Shown piece by piece: positions 46,285-57,018 of a stretch of 64,000 bases of DNA (within the stretch, counting starts at the first letter, position 1; each line of letters begins with the position of its first letter). The notes beneath the pieces are model-generated. The model was not told the origin of the DNA. It did no database searches and saw only the letters and a list, made by a program, of their open reading frames with translations. This DNA comes from Mycobacterium gallinarum. GTDB taxonomy: Bacteria > Actinomycetota > Actinomycetes > Mycobacteriales > Mycobacteriaceae. The translations under genes and the position numbers were made by a program. The stretch covers positions 3,658,001 to 3,722,000 of the forward strand of contig NZ_AP022601.1 of assembly GCF_010726765.1 (NCBI RefSeq). The letters run 5' to 3'.

Positions 46285-47415
46285 CTAGGTATTCGCGTTG
46301 ATGGCGTCAACGGCCGTGGTCAGCCGCTCCTTGAAGGCTTCGGGAACGGGGATGTAGCCGTTCTCCTCGAGACCGGTCTGGCCGTTCCCCAGAGCCGAGT
46401 GCAGGAACGCCTTCACCGCCGTGGCAACCTCGGCATCGGGGTACTTCGAGCACACGATCTCGTAGGCCGCGAGCATGATCGGGTACGAACCGGGCTCGGT
46501 CGGCATGTAGAACGACGCGGTGTCGAGCACGAGGTCGTTGCCTTCGCCCTTGAACTTGACGCCGTCGATCGCCTTACCCGCCGACTCGGTGCTCAGCTCA
46601 ACCGGCTCCGGCCCTGCGGAGGTGATGATCCTGGCGATCGACAGGTTCTGCGCCTTGGCGAACGACCATTCGTTGTAGGTGATGGAACCCGGGGTGCTCG
46701 CGATCGCTGCGGACGTGCCCTCGTTGCCCTTGGCTCCCTCGCCGACGCCGCCGGCGAAGGACTTGCCCGCACCCTTGCCCCACGCCCCGTCCGATGCCGC
46801 GTCCAGGTACTTCTGGAAGTTGTCCGTCGTACCGGACTCGTCACTGCGGAAGATCACGTTGATCGGCTCAGCCGGGAGGCTGGCGCCCTCGTTCAAGGCT
46901 TTGATCTCGGGGGCATCCCACGTCTTGACCGTGCCGTTGAAGATCTTGCCCAGAGTGGGTCCGTCGAGAACGAGGTTGTCGACGCCGGCGACGTTGTAGG
47001 TGACGGCGATGGGCCCGAAGACGGCGGGCAGATTCCACGCGTCGCTGCCGCCGCACCGCTCCTTGGCCTTCTCTACCTCGCCCTTTTCGGCACTGAGCGG
47101 CGAGTCGGAACCACCGAAGTCGGTTTGTCCACCGATGAACTCCGAGACACCGGCGCCCGAGCCGCTCGAGGTGTAGTTCAGCGTGAAGCCGGGGCAGTCC
47201 TTCTCGTAAGCATTGATGAAGCGCGTCATCGCATTGGCCTGCGCCGACGAGCCACTGGCCTTGAGCGATTCCTTGCCGCCGCAGTCACCGGCCGGTGTCG
47301 ACCCACTGTCAGATCCCGATCCCGAAGACGTGTTGTCGTCGCTACCGCACGCCGACAGCAGCAAGGTTCCGGCGGCCAGCAGGCTCAGCGCGGCACCAGT
47401 TCGATTGGCCTTCAC
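46285..47415 (-). CDS. pstS: Phosphate-binding lipoprotein PstS
   Basis: The 376-residue lipoprotein has a signal peptide with lipobox LLSAC (lipidated Cys about 23), a Ser/Gly linker, then the PstS fold: [48 protein letters not shown] (phosphate-contact Ser/Thr/Asp) and [22 protein letters not shown] 47415 follows AAAGGAG at 4 nt. It captures phosphate outside the membrane. A PHO box lies about 130 nt upstream. Confidence 0.96.
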   Translation of the reverse strand: MKANRTGAALSLLAAGTLLLSACGSDDNTSSGSGSDSGSTPAGDCGGKESLKASGSSAQANAMTRFINAYEKDCPGFTLNYTSSGSGAGVSEFIGGQTDFGGSDSPLSAEKGEVEKAKERCGGSDAWNLPAVFGPIAVTYNVAGVDNLVLDGPTLGKIFNGTVKTWDAPEIKALNEGASLPAEPINVIFRSDESGTTDNFQKYLDAASDGAWGKGAGKSFAGGVGEGAKGNEGTSAAIASTPGSITYNEWSFAKAQNLSIARIITSAGPEPVELSTESAGKAIDGVKFKGEGNDLVLDTASFYMPTEPGSYPIMLAAYEIVCSKYPDAEVATAVKAFLHSALGNGQTGLEENGYIPVPEAFKERLTTAVDAINANT

Positions 47416-47545
47416 GAAGCTCCTTTGTGAAACAGGTAGACGCTGGCACGGGCCGACTGGCCCCCGCCGTGACACACGTCGCGTCAAGCAGACCGGTTGC
47501 TGCTCGGCTGAGAACCTAAGCGCACGTCGTTAATCACTTGCCTAC

Positions 47546-47567
47546 GGATAGTGAACGGAAGATGAAC
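47546..47567 (-). promoter_or_regulatory. PHO box (RegX3-type 11-bp direct repeat) before pstS
   Basis: On the minus strand GTTCATCTTCC (47567-47557) is followed directly by GTTCACTATCC (47556-47546), an 11-bp direct repeat like that upstream of phoU. It is positioned for activation of pstSCAB under phosphate limitation. Confidence 0.72.
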
Positions 47568-47604
47568 CGGCAAGGGGCTCGAGGCGACATTTCCACTGGA
47601 CGAG

Positions 47605-47634
47605 TTGACATACGATATTCATCTCAGTAGATAT
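47605..47634 (+). promoter_or_regulatory. SigA-type promoter with overlapping ArsR-like site for the ArsR-phosphatase fusion
   Basis: TTGACA (47605-47610), 17-nt spacer and TAGATA (47628-47633) give a near-consensus housekeeping promoter 8 nt before ATG 47642. Within it ATATTCA..TAGATAT (47615-47634) is an imperfect inverted repeat of the size ArsR proteins bind. Confidence 0.65.
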
Positions 47635-47641
47635 TGAGTCA

Positions 47642-48319
47642 ATGTCTGTTGATGCAACTTCCGGCTTAACTCAACGTACGGCGGTTTTCGCCGCACTATC
47701 CGATCCCGCCAGACTGACGATCGTCGACCACCTGCTGAATGCCGATGCGTCCCCGTCAGAACTGCGTGCGATGTTGTCAGTGCCCTCCAACCTGCTCGCG
47801 CATCACCTCGCCGTACTCAAGAACGCGGGGGTCGTACGACAGACCCGGTCAGAAGCCGACGGGCGACGGACGTACCTCAGGCTCAACCATGCGGCGCTCG
47901 ACGGTCTGCTGCCATCAGCCCACCATCGTGCTCGTCGCATCGTGTTCGTCTGCACCCACAACTCCGCCCGCAGCCAGCTTGCCGCCGCAATCTGGAACCG
48001 GCGCAGCGAATTACCCGCTACCTCAGCCGGCACTAATCCCGCGCCCCAAGTGCATCGCGGCGCAGTTGCCGCCGCAAAACGCTTCAACTTGTCGATGCGC
48101 GCGGTCAAGCCGCGCTATCTAGGTGACGTCCTGGCCATCGACGACCTGGTGATCGCGGTGTGCGACAACGCGCATGAGGAGCTTCCCGCTGAACTACCCC
48201 GCATCCACTGGTCGATCAGCGATCCGACCCGCACCGCGGCCGCGTCCGCATTCGATGGTGCGGTACGGGAACTCACCGCCCGAATCGACCGCTTGGTCCC
48301 CGATGTTCAGCCCGCCTAG
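47642..48319 (+). CDS. ArsR regulator fused to a low-molecular-weight phosphatase (arsenate reductase-like) domain
   Basis: The 225-residue fusion has an N-terminal ArsR winged helix (FAALSDPARLTIVDHLL..LSVPSNLLAHHLAVLKNAGVV, about 15-90) and a C-terminal LMWP/ArsC domain with the P-loop VCTHNSARSQ (Cys104, Arg110 of CX5R) and a late acidic DPTRT region. One chain would thus sense metalloid and reduce arsenate or dephosphorylate a target. No As(III)-binding Cys pair is visible in the helix alpha-3 position. First gene of the arsenic island; likely leaderless and self-repressed. Confidence 0.86.
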   Translation: MSVDATSGLTQRTAVFAALSDPARLTIVDHLLNADASPSELRAMLSVPSNLLAHHLAVLKNAGVVRQTRSEADGRRTYLRLNHAALDGLLPSAHHRARRIVFVCTHNSARSQLAAAIWNRRSELPATSAGTNPAPQVHRGAVAAAKRFNLSMRAVKPRYLGDVLAIDDLVIAVCDNAHEELPAELPRIHWSISDPTRTAAASAFDGAVRELTARIDRLVPDVQPA

Positions 48320-48332
48320 TTCAGGAGAAGCC

Positions 48333-49028
48333 ATGACCGACAACATCACTGAGATCACTGAGCTCACTGAGATCACTGAGCACCATCTCCGTAGCGATCT
48401 CTCCATCGACCAGCGTCTGGCGATGAAGACGGCGGCCGGCCAACTCCAGAGGGAATTCGACGGCGTGTTCGGGGTGGAAACCATCGAAAGGTTCCTGCAC
48501 TCGTCCTATGACCAATTTGCCGGCCGGGCGACGGTGCCCCGTTTCCTTCCGTTGTTGGCCGAACGCTTTGCGCGGCAACGACTCCGCGCGCTCGCGCGGG
48601 CAGAGGGCAAATCGGGCGACGGAAAGCCGACCGTCCTGTTCCTGTGCACCCACAACGCCGGCCGGTCGCAGATGGCTTTGGGATTCTTCACTCACCTCGC
48701 CGGCGATCGGGCGGTCGCGTGGTCCGGGGGCTCCGAGCCAGGCGAGTTGGTCAACCCGGCAGCCGTCGAAGCCATGGCCGAGCGCGACATCGACATCTCG
48801 GGCGAATACCCCAAGCCGTGGACGGATGAAATCGTGAGGGCCGCGGACGTCATCATCACGATGGGCTGTGGCGACGCCTGCCCGATATTTCCGGGCCGCC
48901 GCTATGAGGAATGGATCCTCGAAGATCCACACGGACAAGACGTCGCCGCCGTACGTCCCATCCGTGACGAGATCGAGCGTCGGGTCCGAGCGCTGCTGAC
49001 GGAACTCGAGGTGCCGGCTCGTGCGTGA
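48333..49028 (+). CDS. arsC: Arsenate-reductase-like LMW phosphatase with N-terminal three-helix domain
   Basis: The 231-residue protein has an N-terminal acidic repeat (ITEITELTEITE), a three-helix-bundle dimerisation domain (about 25-90), and an LMWP domain with FLCTHNAGRSQ (Cys105, Arg111), SGGSEPGELVNPAAVEAMAERDIDISG and ITMGCGDACPIFPGRRYEEWILEDPHG, whose Cys pair would complete mycothiol- or thioredoxin-linked arsenate reduction. ATG 48333 follows CAGGAGAAGCC, 13 nt after the fusion gene. Confidence 0.87.
   Translation: MTDNITEITELTEITEHHLRSDLSIDQRLAMKTAAGQLQREFDGVFGVETIERFLHSSYDQFAGRATVPRFLPLLAERFARQRLRALARAEGKSGDGKPTVLFLCTHNAGRSQMALGFFTHLAGDRAVAWSGGSEPGELVNPAAVEAMAERDIDISGEYPKPWTDEIVRAADVIITMGCGDACPIFPGRRYEEWILEDPHGQDVAAVRPIRDEIERRVRALLTELEVPARA
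48345..48380 (+). repeat. Four tandem 9-bp repeats at the start of arsC
   Basis: ATCACTGAG occurs four times in a row (one copy CTCACTGAG), encoding four I/L-T-E triplets. An in-frame microsatellite of this type can change length without breaking the gene. Confidence 0.9.
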
Positions 49029-49072
49029 CCCTCTGCGCTACCCTGCCGGCGCATCCTCGCGGGGATGCGACC

Positions 49073-49858
49073 TCACGACAACTGTCGGATGACCTGTTGC
49101 AGTGGTTCCGAGGACGTTCCGATTTCACCGATGAATGGGTGTGAGAGTTCCGCGACGAGGAACAGGTTCACAGCCACCAAAATGCCCAGAATCGCAACCA
49201 TCGTGTAGTGGGTGGCGGGTTTCTTGACATCGTAAATGATTGCGCAGGCCAGGAGCAGGCCGCTGGTCAGCCAGATGACCGCCCACAGCGACCAGGGCGG
49301 CCCATTATCAGTTTGCGCTTGCGCCAAGCGCTGTGTACGTGCCTGCCCGACGCTGTCGAGATTGCCGAAAGAGGTTGAAAGTATTGTCTTTTGCGCGTCG
49401 GTGCGTGCTTGAACTTCTTCATAGGCCGCATACAGTCGCGTAAAAGCCTCGTCCGCGTCAGGGTATGCGCCGCCCTGGGCGATTTCGCGCCACTCGACTA
49501 GCGCTGCCTGCTGGTATTCGAGCAGCGCCTTTCGAATCCGATCTTCATCAGGCTGGTCGAACACTGTGACAGTTCTGGCAAGCTGCACCCCCGCTGCCCC
49601 CTCGGTACGCGCTCTTCCGTCCGCGTCGCCGATCTGTCCCCACATGGCGGATACGACGAAGCCGAGGAAGAACGCGAACACGAATCCGACCACCCCGAAA
49701 GCAAACTTGATGACATCGTTGTGCTCTTCACCTTTGAGGCCGGGGAAACGACGGCGCACAAATACTTGAATGAGGATCGCTCCACCCGCGACGACGACAA
49801 TGATTCCCAGCAACAACACCCACGACGAAAGGTTGGCCACCAGCCATTGACTAATCAT
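49073..49858 (-). CDS. DUF4239 (bestrophin-like) membrane protein
   Basis: The 261-residue protein has N-terminal membrane segments at about 10-32 and 50-70, a long soluble alpha-helical middle (about 75-185, with TDAQKTILSTSFGNLDSVGQARTQRLAQA) and two more segments (about 190-210 and 217-237). This is the DUF4239 layout; function is unknown. It is antisense to the flanking arsC gene and co-directional with acr3, 247 nt away. Confidence 0.78.
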   Translation of the reverse strand: MISQWLVANLSSWVLLLGIIVVVAGGAILIQVFVRRRFPGLKGEEHNDVIKFAFGVVGFVFAFFLGFVVSAMWGQIGDADGRARTEGAAGVQLARTVTVFDQPDEDRIRKALLEYQQAALVEWREIAQGGAYPDADEAFTRLYAAYEEVQARTDAQKTILSTSFGNLDSVGQARTQRLAQAQTDNGPPWSLWAVIWLTSGLLLACAIIYDVKKPATHYTMVAILGILVAVNLFLVAELSHPFIGEIGTSSEPLQQVIRQLS

Positions 49859-50105
49859 TCGGCTCTCCTGCGACCGCCAGGCAATTCGGGCGGGCGCGGT
49901 TACCCGCTCGCTCTAGAGTTCTCTAGCTGGCGAACGTCTTGACTGTAGGAGTCGTTGCGATATTGGGTGCGCGAACGGGAATGACACGCCGGAGCGACGG
50001 GCTCTGCTGGCGGCACGAGGCGGATGGGACGCGCCAAAATCAGACCCTTCACTGCTGATATCGACTCCCAGCTCGACGAGAGACGCTACGGATTACTCAA
50101 CGCAC

Positions 50106-51227
50106 TTACGCTTCGGTGCTGGCAGCCGTCGATGGTTCCGCAGCCGCAGAGTGGTTGCCGCCGACACGCTTTCGCAGCGCAAGAGATACGTAAACGAGTG
50201 CGACCAGCACAGGCACTTCGATCAGCGGCCCGACCACCCCGGCCAGTGCCTGACCCGAGGTCGCGCCGTAGGTGGCGATGGCCACGGCGATAGCCAACTC
50301 GAAATTGTTTCCCGCGGCGGTGAACGCCAGCGTAGTGGTTCGTTCGTATCCGAGGTGCAGCAGCGCGCCCAACAGGTAGCCGCCTCCCCACATGATGGCG
50401 AAGTAAGCGAGCAGGGGCAGGGCGATCCGCGCTACGTCGAGGGGGCGGTTGGTGATCTGATCTCCTTGTAGCGCAAAGAGAATGACGATGGTGAACAGCA
50501 GTCCGTAGAGAGCCCACGGTCCGACCGCGGGCAGGAACTTGGATTCGTACCATTCGCGGCCCTTGACCTTCTCCCCGAGACGCCGGGATAGGTACCCGGC
50601 CAGTAGCGGTATGCCCAGAAAGATCAGGACAGACTTGGCGATCTGCCACGGCGACGTCGAGATGGTGGTCTGCTCCAACCCCAGCCATCCCGGCAACACC
50701 GACAGATAGAACCACCCCAGCACTGCGAACATCAGTACCTGGAATATCGAGTTGAGAGCGACGAGCACCGCGGCCGCTTCGCGGTCCCCGCACGCAAGGT
50801 CATTCCAAATGATCACCATCGCGATACAGCGAGCCAGGCCGACGATGATCAAACCGGTGCGGTACTCGGGCAAGTCCGGCAGTAGGAGCCACGCCAGCGC
50901 GAACATCAGTGCCGGACCGAACACCCAGTTGAGAAGTAGCGAGCTGATCAGCAGTCTGCGGTCGCCGGTGACAGCGTCGAGTCTGTCGTAGCGGACCTTG
51001 GCCAGCACCGGGTACATCATGATCAGCAGACCGAGCGCGATCGGCAGCGAGATGCCGTCGATCTGAACCTTGTCCAAGGCCGTGTTGAGTCCCGGAATCC
51101 AGCGGCCGAGCAGCAGGCCGGCGATCATCGCGATTCCGATCCAGACGGGGAGGAACCGGTCCAGCGTCGACAACTTCGCCACGACGGGCGGCGCCGTTGC
51201 GTGACGCTGTTGAACTTTGTCGGTCAT
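50106..51227 (-). CDS. acr3: Arsenite efflux permease ACR3
   Basis: The 373-residue transporter has ten membrane helices and ACR3 hallmarks: LLGRWIPGLNTALDKVQIDGISLPIALGLLIMMYPVLAKVRYD, the essential Cys in GLARCIAMVIIWNDLACGD, and TTTLAFTAAGNNFELAIAVAIATYG. It exports As(III) using the proton gradient. ATG 51227 overlaps the arsR stop (ATGA), so it is co-expressed with arsR and controlled by the operator at 51588. Confidence 0.95.
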   Translation of the reverse strand: MTDKVQQRHATAPPVVAKLSTLDRFLPVWIGIAMIAGLLLGRWIPGLNTALDKVQIDGISLPIALGLLIMMYPVLAKVRYDRLDAVTGDRRLLISSLLLNWVFGPALMFALAWLLLPDLPEYRTGLIIVGLARCIAMVIIWNDLACGDREAAAVLVALNSIFQVLMFAVLGWFYLSVLPGWLGLEQTTISTSPWQIAKSVLIFLGIPLLAGYLSRRLGEKVKGREWYESKFLPAVGPWALYGLLFTIVILFALQGDQITNRPLDVARIALPLLAYFAIMWGGGYLLGALLHLGYERTTTLAFTAAGNNFELAIAVAIATYGATSGQALAGVVGPLIEVPVLVALVYVSLALRKRVGGNHSAAAEPSTAASTEA

Positions 51228-51592
51228 GCCCGCACCACCGCCGCGTCGGCACTGACACTCAACAATGACGACAACGACCCGAGGACCTCGGGCACGACCG
51301 TGTAATACACCCAGGAAGCCCGCCGTTCGGACGTCAGCAACCCCGCATCTCGCAGCACCTTGAGGTGGTGCGAGATCGTCGGCTGCGACACCTTGAGTCC
51401 GGGCGAGATGTCGCACACGCACGCCTCGCCGCCGGCGTGGCTTGCCACAGAGCTCAGCAAGCGCAGCCGCACCGGGTCGGACAACGCCTTGAACTTCAAC
51501 GCCATTTCCGTCGCTTGAGCCGTTGTCAGGGGTTCCCGTACCAACGGCTCGAGCACACAGCAGGCCTCCGAAGACGCTTCCTGATTCGACAT
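51224..51592 (-). CDS. arsR: ArsR/SmtB family arsenic-responsive repressor
   Basis: The 122-residue repressor has FKALSDPVRLRLLSSVASHAGGEACVCDIS, the CVC metal-site motif preceding the recognition helix, then VSQPTISHHLKVLRDAGLLTSERRASWVYY. N-terminal CC (residues 11-12) may complete a three-Cys As(III) site. It represses itself and acr3. The operator repeat GACATATATC overlaps its start codon region. Confidence 0.93.
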   Translation of the reverse strand: MSNQEASSEACCVLEPLVREPLTTAQATEMALKFKALSDPVRLRLLSSVASHAGGEACVCDISPGLKVSQPTISHHLKVLRDAGLLTSERRASWVYYTVVPEVLGSLSSLLSVSADAAVVRA

Positions 51593-51615
51593 ATATCGAT
51601 ATTGACTGATATCGA
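51588..51615. promoter_or_regulatory. ArsR operator in front of arsR-acr3
   Basis: GACATATATC (51588-51597) is joined to the inverted repeat TCGATAT (51596-51602) / ATATCGA (51609-51615). The same 10-mer occurs twice more in the cadI/arsR2 intergenic region. Confidence 0.78.
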
Positions 51616-51641
51616 ATCAGTAGGCAAACCGACGCCCACCG

Positions 51642-52118
51642 CTAGCAGCAGGCAGTACTGGCCTTGGCTGGTTCTTCTTCTGCGTGTTCCTCGGCAGTAC
51701 CGCACGAACACTCGTCTGCCGCTTCCGTGGCGCGCGGACTGCTTCCGAAAGTCTCGGAGTCTGCGAGCACGGTGTAGACCTCCCATCGCTCACCGCCCGG
51801 GCCGGACACCCAGACCTTGTCCTGCGTCGCGAAGCAACAGGTGGTGCCGATTTCTTCGTCGGTGAACAGCCCCTCACCGGACAGGCGGGCGATTTCTTCA
51901 TGCACCCGGTCACTGGTCTCGACCTCGACGCCCAGGTGGTTGAGGGTGCCGCCGTGCCCCGGGTTCTCGATGAGGACGAGCTTGAGGGGAGGCTCGGCGA
52001 TCGCGAAATTGGCGTAGCCGGGCTTGCGCTTGGCCGGTTGGGCGTTGAACAGCTTCGAGTAGAACGTCACCGCTTCGTCGAGGTCGTCGACGTTGAGGGC
52101 GAGCTGAGCTCGGGACAT
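51642..52118 (-). CDS. cadI: ArsI/CadI family vicinal-oxygen-chelate metalloprotein
   Basis: The 158-residue protein has the VOC fold of CadI/ArsI: RAQLALNVDDLDEAVTFYSKLF, YANFAIAEPPLKLVLIENPG, LNHLGVEVE (metal His61 region) and TTCCFATQDKVWV, with vicinal Cys94-Cys95 that bind trivalent arsenicals in ArsI C-As lyases. The C-terminal tail adds CSC and CC, a possible metal buffer. Strong ribosome site AGGAGGTACC. Divergent from arsR2 with shared operators, the arrangement of Rv2641-Rv2642 by recall. Confidence 0.9.
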   Translation of the reverse strand: MSRAQLALNVDDLDEAVTFYSKLFNAQPAKRKPGYANFAIAEPPLKLVLIENPGHGGTLNHLGVEVETSDRVHEEIARLSGEGLFTDEEIGTTCCFATQDKVWVSGPGGERWEVYTVLADSETFGSSPRATEAADECSCGTAEEHAEEEPAKASTACC

Positions 52119-52135
52119 GGTACCTCCTGGAGTAC

Positions 52136-52190
52136 GACATATATCAAACTACCGGACATCGCCAGCATGCCCACCTTTTTGATATATGTC
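52136..52190. promoter_or_regulatory. Paired ArsR operators between cadI and arsR2
   Basis: GACATATATCAAA (52136-52148) and its exact 13-bp complement (52178-52190) face each other across 29 nt. Each is itself near-palindromic (TTGATATATGTC). They occupy the promoter regions of both divergent genes. Confidence 0.82.
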
Positions 52191-52213
52191 AACACTGCTG
52201 GCAAGATGGACTC

Positions 52214-52573
52214 ATGCCCAAGGCCTTGCCCGTGATCGACATGTCCGCCCCCGTGTGTTGCGCCCCGGTCGCCGCGGGTCCCGTCGACGACGCCGCAGCG
52301 CTCGAAGTAGCCCTACGGCTCAAGGCCCTCGCCGACCCCGCGCGAGTGAAGTTGATGGCGTTGTTGCTGAGCGCGCCGACCGGCGAACTGAACAGCGGGG
52401 ATCTGGCAGATGCGGTGCTGCTGACCGAATCGACGGTGAGCCATCACCTGACACAACTACGCAAAGCGGGACTGGTCGAGTCGGATCGTCGGGGCATGAA
52501 CGTTTATCACCGTGCGCGGCGCGACTCGCTGGTCGCGCTGTGCGCTGTCCTCGACCCGAGTTGCTGCAGCTAG
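52214..52573 (+). CDS. arsR2: ArsR/SmtB family metalloregulator (second copy)
   Basis: The 119-residue regulator has CC near the N-terminus (VCCAPVA), RLKALADPARVKLMALLLSAPTGELNSGDLADAVLLTESTVSHHLTQLRKAGLVESDRRGMNVYH and a C-terminal DPSCCS. Cys at both ends rather than in the recognition helix resembles the actinobacterial arsenic sensors next to cadI. It probably controls itself and cadI through the paired sites. The ECF sigma gene follows 91 nt downstream. Confidence 0.9.
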   Translation: MPKALPVIDMSAPVCCAPVAAGPVDDAAALEVALRLKALADPARVKLMALLLSAPTGELNSGDLADAVLLTESTVSHHLTQLRKAGLVESDRRGMNVYHRARRDSLVALCAVLDPSCCS

Positions 52574-52595
52574 CCGGGAGCAATCCGGTGCCAGT

Positions 52596-52626
52596 TGCGT
52601 CCTTTCGGGGTTACCGTCGTCAATAC
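52596..52626 (+). promoter_or_regulatory. ECF promoter 1 (autoregulatory, sigma gene)
   Basis: TGCGTCC (52596-52602), 15-nt spacer, CGTCAATAC (52618-52626), 38 nt before the sigma ATG. Identical in boxes and spacing to the two promoters at 53786-53816 and 53831-53861. Confidence 0.8.
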
Positions 52627-52664
52627 TGCGGGGCGCCCGTTCGGGTGCCGGAAGGACGGCGGTC

Positions 52665-53273
52665 ATGAGCGCCGAGATGATGGAGACCGACTCTGCGGCT
52701 GCGCTGCAGCCGACCGAACAAATGTGGCGCGAGATGTTGCCGCAGCTGCGAAGGTTCGTGCGACGACGTATTGCGGACCCCGACCGAGCCGACGACCTCG
52801 TCGCCGAGATCCTGCTGCGCATCCACCAGAACGTGGCCTCACTCGACGATCGAGAGCTGCTGCCGAATTGGGTGTTTCGCATTGCGCGAAACGCGGTCAT
52901 CGACGAGTACCGCCGGGCCGGCCGCAGTCGAGAACAGCTCACACCGACATTTCGGGACCACCTGATCGAGCCATTCACGGATCAGGACGAACCCACCGCG
53001 GTGCGTGAGCTTTCTGCGTGCCTACGGCCGCTGCTCAAGGGACTGTCGGCGGACCAACGTGAGGCGTTGGAGATGGTGGATCTGGCCGGGATGACCCAAG
53101 CCGCTGCCGCGCAGCAGGCGGGGGTCTCGCTGTCCGGAATGAAGTCCCGAGTACAGCGCGGCCGCCGGCGACTCGCCGAGCTGTTGGGGCAGTGCTGTGC
53201 GCTCACCCTCGACGGCCGCGGCGTGCCAATCGATTACGAGCCGGCACCGGGCTGCGGTTGCGCGAAGGACTGA
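52665..53273 (+). CDS. Orphan ECF RNA polymerase sigma factor (SigZ-like) with Cys-rich C-terminus
   Basis: The 202-residue sigma factor has region 2 (PQLRRFVRRRIADPDRADDLVAEILLRIHQN..NWVFRIARNAVIDEYRR) and region 4 (LKGLSADQREALEMVDLAGMTQAAAAQQAGVSLSGMKSRVQRGRRRLAELL). After region 4 comes a 26-residue tail with Cys177-Cys178 and Cys197-x-Cys199. No anti-sigma gene is adjacent. The tail could bind a metal or metalloid directly, as an inference. ATG 52665 follows GGAAGGACGG. Its own promoter carries the shared motif, implying autoactivation. Confidence 0.88.
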   Translation: MSAEMMETDSAAALQPTEQMWREMLPQLRRFVRRRIADPDRADDLVAEILLRIHQNVASLDDRELLPNWVFRIARNAVIDEYRRAGRSREQLTPTFRDHLIEPFTDQDEPTAVRELSACLRPLLKGLSADQREALEMVDLAGMTQAAAAQQAGVSLSGMKSRVQRGRRRLAELLGQCCALTLDGRGVPIDYEPAPGCGCAKD

Positions 53274-53291
53274 CCGCAGCCCGGCTGACGG

Positions 53292-53753
53292 CTATGCGCA
53301 GCAGGTGCTTTCCGTGTTGTCCTGGGCTGCGCAGTTCTTTGCGCACACGGAGTTCGACTCACCATCCGGGTTGGCCGGGTTGTCGTCGCTGATGCTGTAG
53401 AACTCCCACCACCCGAGTGGCACGTCAGGCGCGGTGACGAACACCTTGTCCTGTGTGGCGTGACAGCAGACGTCCTGTTCCGCGACGGTGGTGTCCAAGC
53501 CGGCTGCCTCGAAGCGTTCCATCGCCGTGGCGACGTCATCGGCGCTGGCCGCTTCGACTCCGAGATGATTCAGATGCTCTGTGGCTCCCGGCTTTTCGAT
53601 GAGCACCAGCTTCAACGGCGGGTTCTCGATAGCGAAGTTGGCATAACCGTCGCGGACCTTGTGCGCGGGCACGCCGAACATCTTCTCGTAGAATTCGATC
53701 GCGGCAGAGACATCGTCGACGTTGAGCGCGAGTTGGATTCGACTGGTGGACAT
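53292..53753 (-). CDS. arsI: ArsI-like vicinal-oxygen-chelate dioxygenase (C-As lyase family)
   Basis: The 153-residue protein parallels cadI: RIQLALNVDDVSAAIEFYEKMFGVPA, YANFAIENPPLKLVLIEKPG, LNHLGVEAAS and QDVCCHATQDKVFV. Its Cys96-Cys97 match the numbering I recall for characterised ArsI, which cleaves the carbon-arsenic bond of trivalent methyl- and aryl-arsenicals using Fe(II) and O2. The tail has further Cys (VCAKNC, STCC). ATG 53753 follows GAAGGAG. Its promoter is the sigma-type motif, not an ArsR site, which separates it from the cadI copy. Confidence 0.87.
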   Translation of the reverse strand: MSTSRIQLALNVDDVSAAIEFYEKMFGVPAHKVRDGYANFAIENPPLKLVLIEKPGATEHLNHLGVEAASADDVATAMERFEAAGLDTTVAEQDVCCHATQDKVFVTAPDVPLGWWEFYSISDDNPANPDGESNSVCAKNCAAQDNTESTCCA

Positions 53754-53785
53754 GGTCACTCCTTCAGAGTCGGTGATTGACACCT

Positions 53786-53816
53786 GTAATGACGACGCCA
53801 AGCTCAACGGGACGCA
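53786..53816 (-). promoter_or_regulatory. ECF promoter 2 (arsI-like gene)
   Basis: On the minus strand TGCGTCC (53816-53810), 15-nt spacer, CGTCATTAC (53794-53786), 32 nt before ATG 53753. Confidence 0.8.
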
Positions 53817-53830
53817 CCGAAGTGCCGTCG

Positions 53831-53861
53831 TGCGTCCTTTTGGGTGAACAAGCGTCAGTAC
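53831..53861 (+). promoter_or_regulatory. ECF promoter 3 (flavoprotein gene)
   Basis: TGCGTCC (53831-53837), 15-nt spacer, CGTCAGTAC (53853-53861), 32 nt before ATG 53894. Divergent from promoter 2, with 14 nt between the two -35 boxes. Confidence 0.8.
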
Positions 53862-53893
53862 CCGTGAACGTCCACCACATAAGGAGAAACATC

Positions 53894-56858
<2,965 letters not shown>

Positions 56859-57018
56859 CTGGCCCTCCAACAGCCGTGGGGACCTCGCCTGGACAACAAT
56901 GTCGGTCGGTGACTTCCCAGATTCATGCCTGACATACAGCCGTTACTCGGTCGATGGTCATCTAACGATAGCGCGACACCTCCTGGTGAGCTGACTCAAC
57001 GCGGTCCAGCGGGCACGC

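Noticed and set aside
48345..48380. Short tandem repeat considered as CRISPR-like
   Set aside because: Units are 9 bp, contiguous, in frame and coding; no spacers and no cas genes.
49859..50105. 247-bp gap between the DUF4239 and acr3 genes
   Set aside because: Checked for small ORFs, operator copies and sigma-type boxes; nothing convincing.
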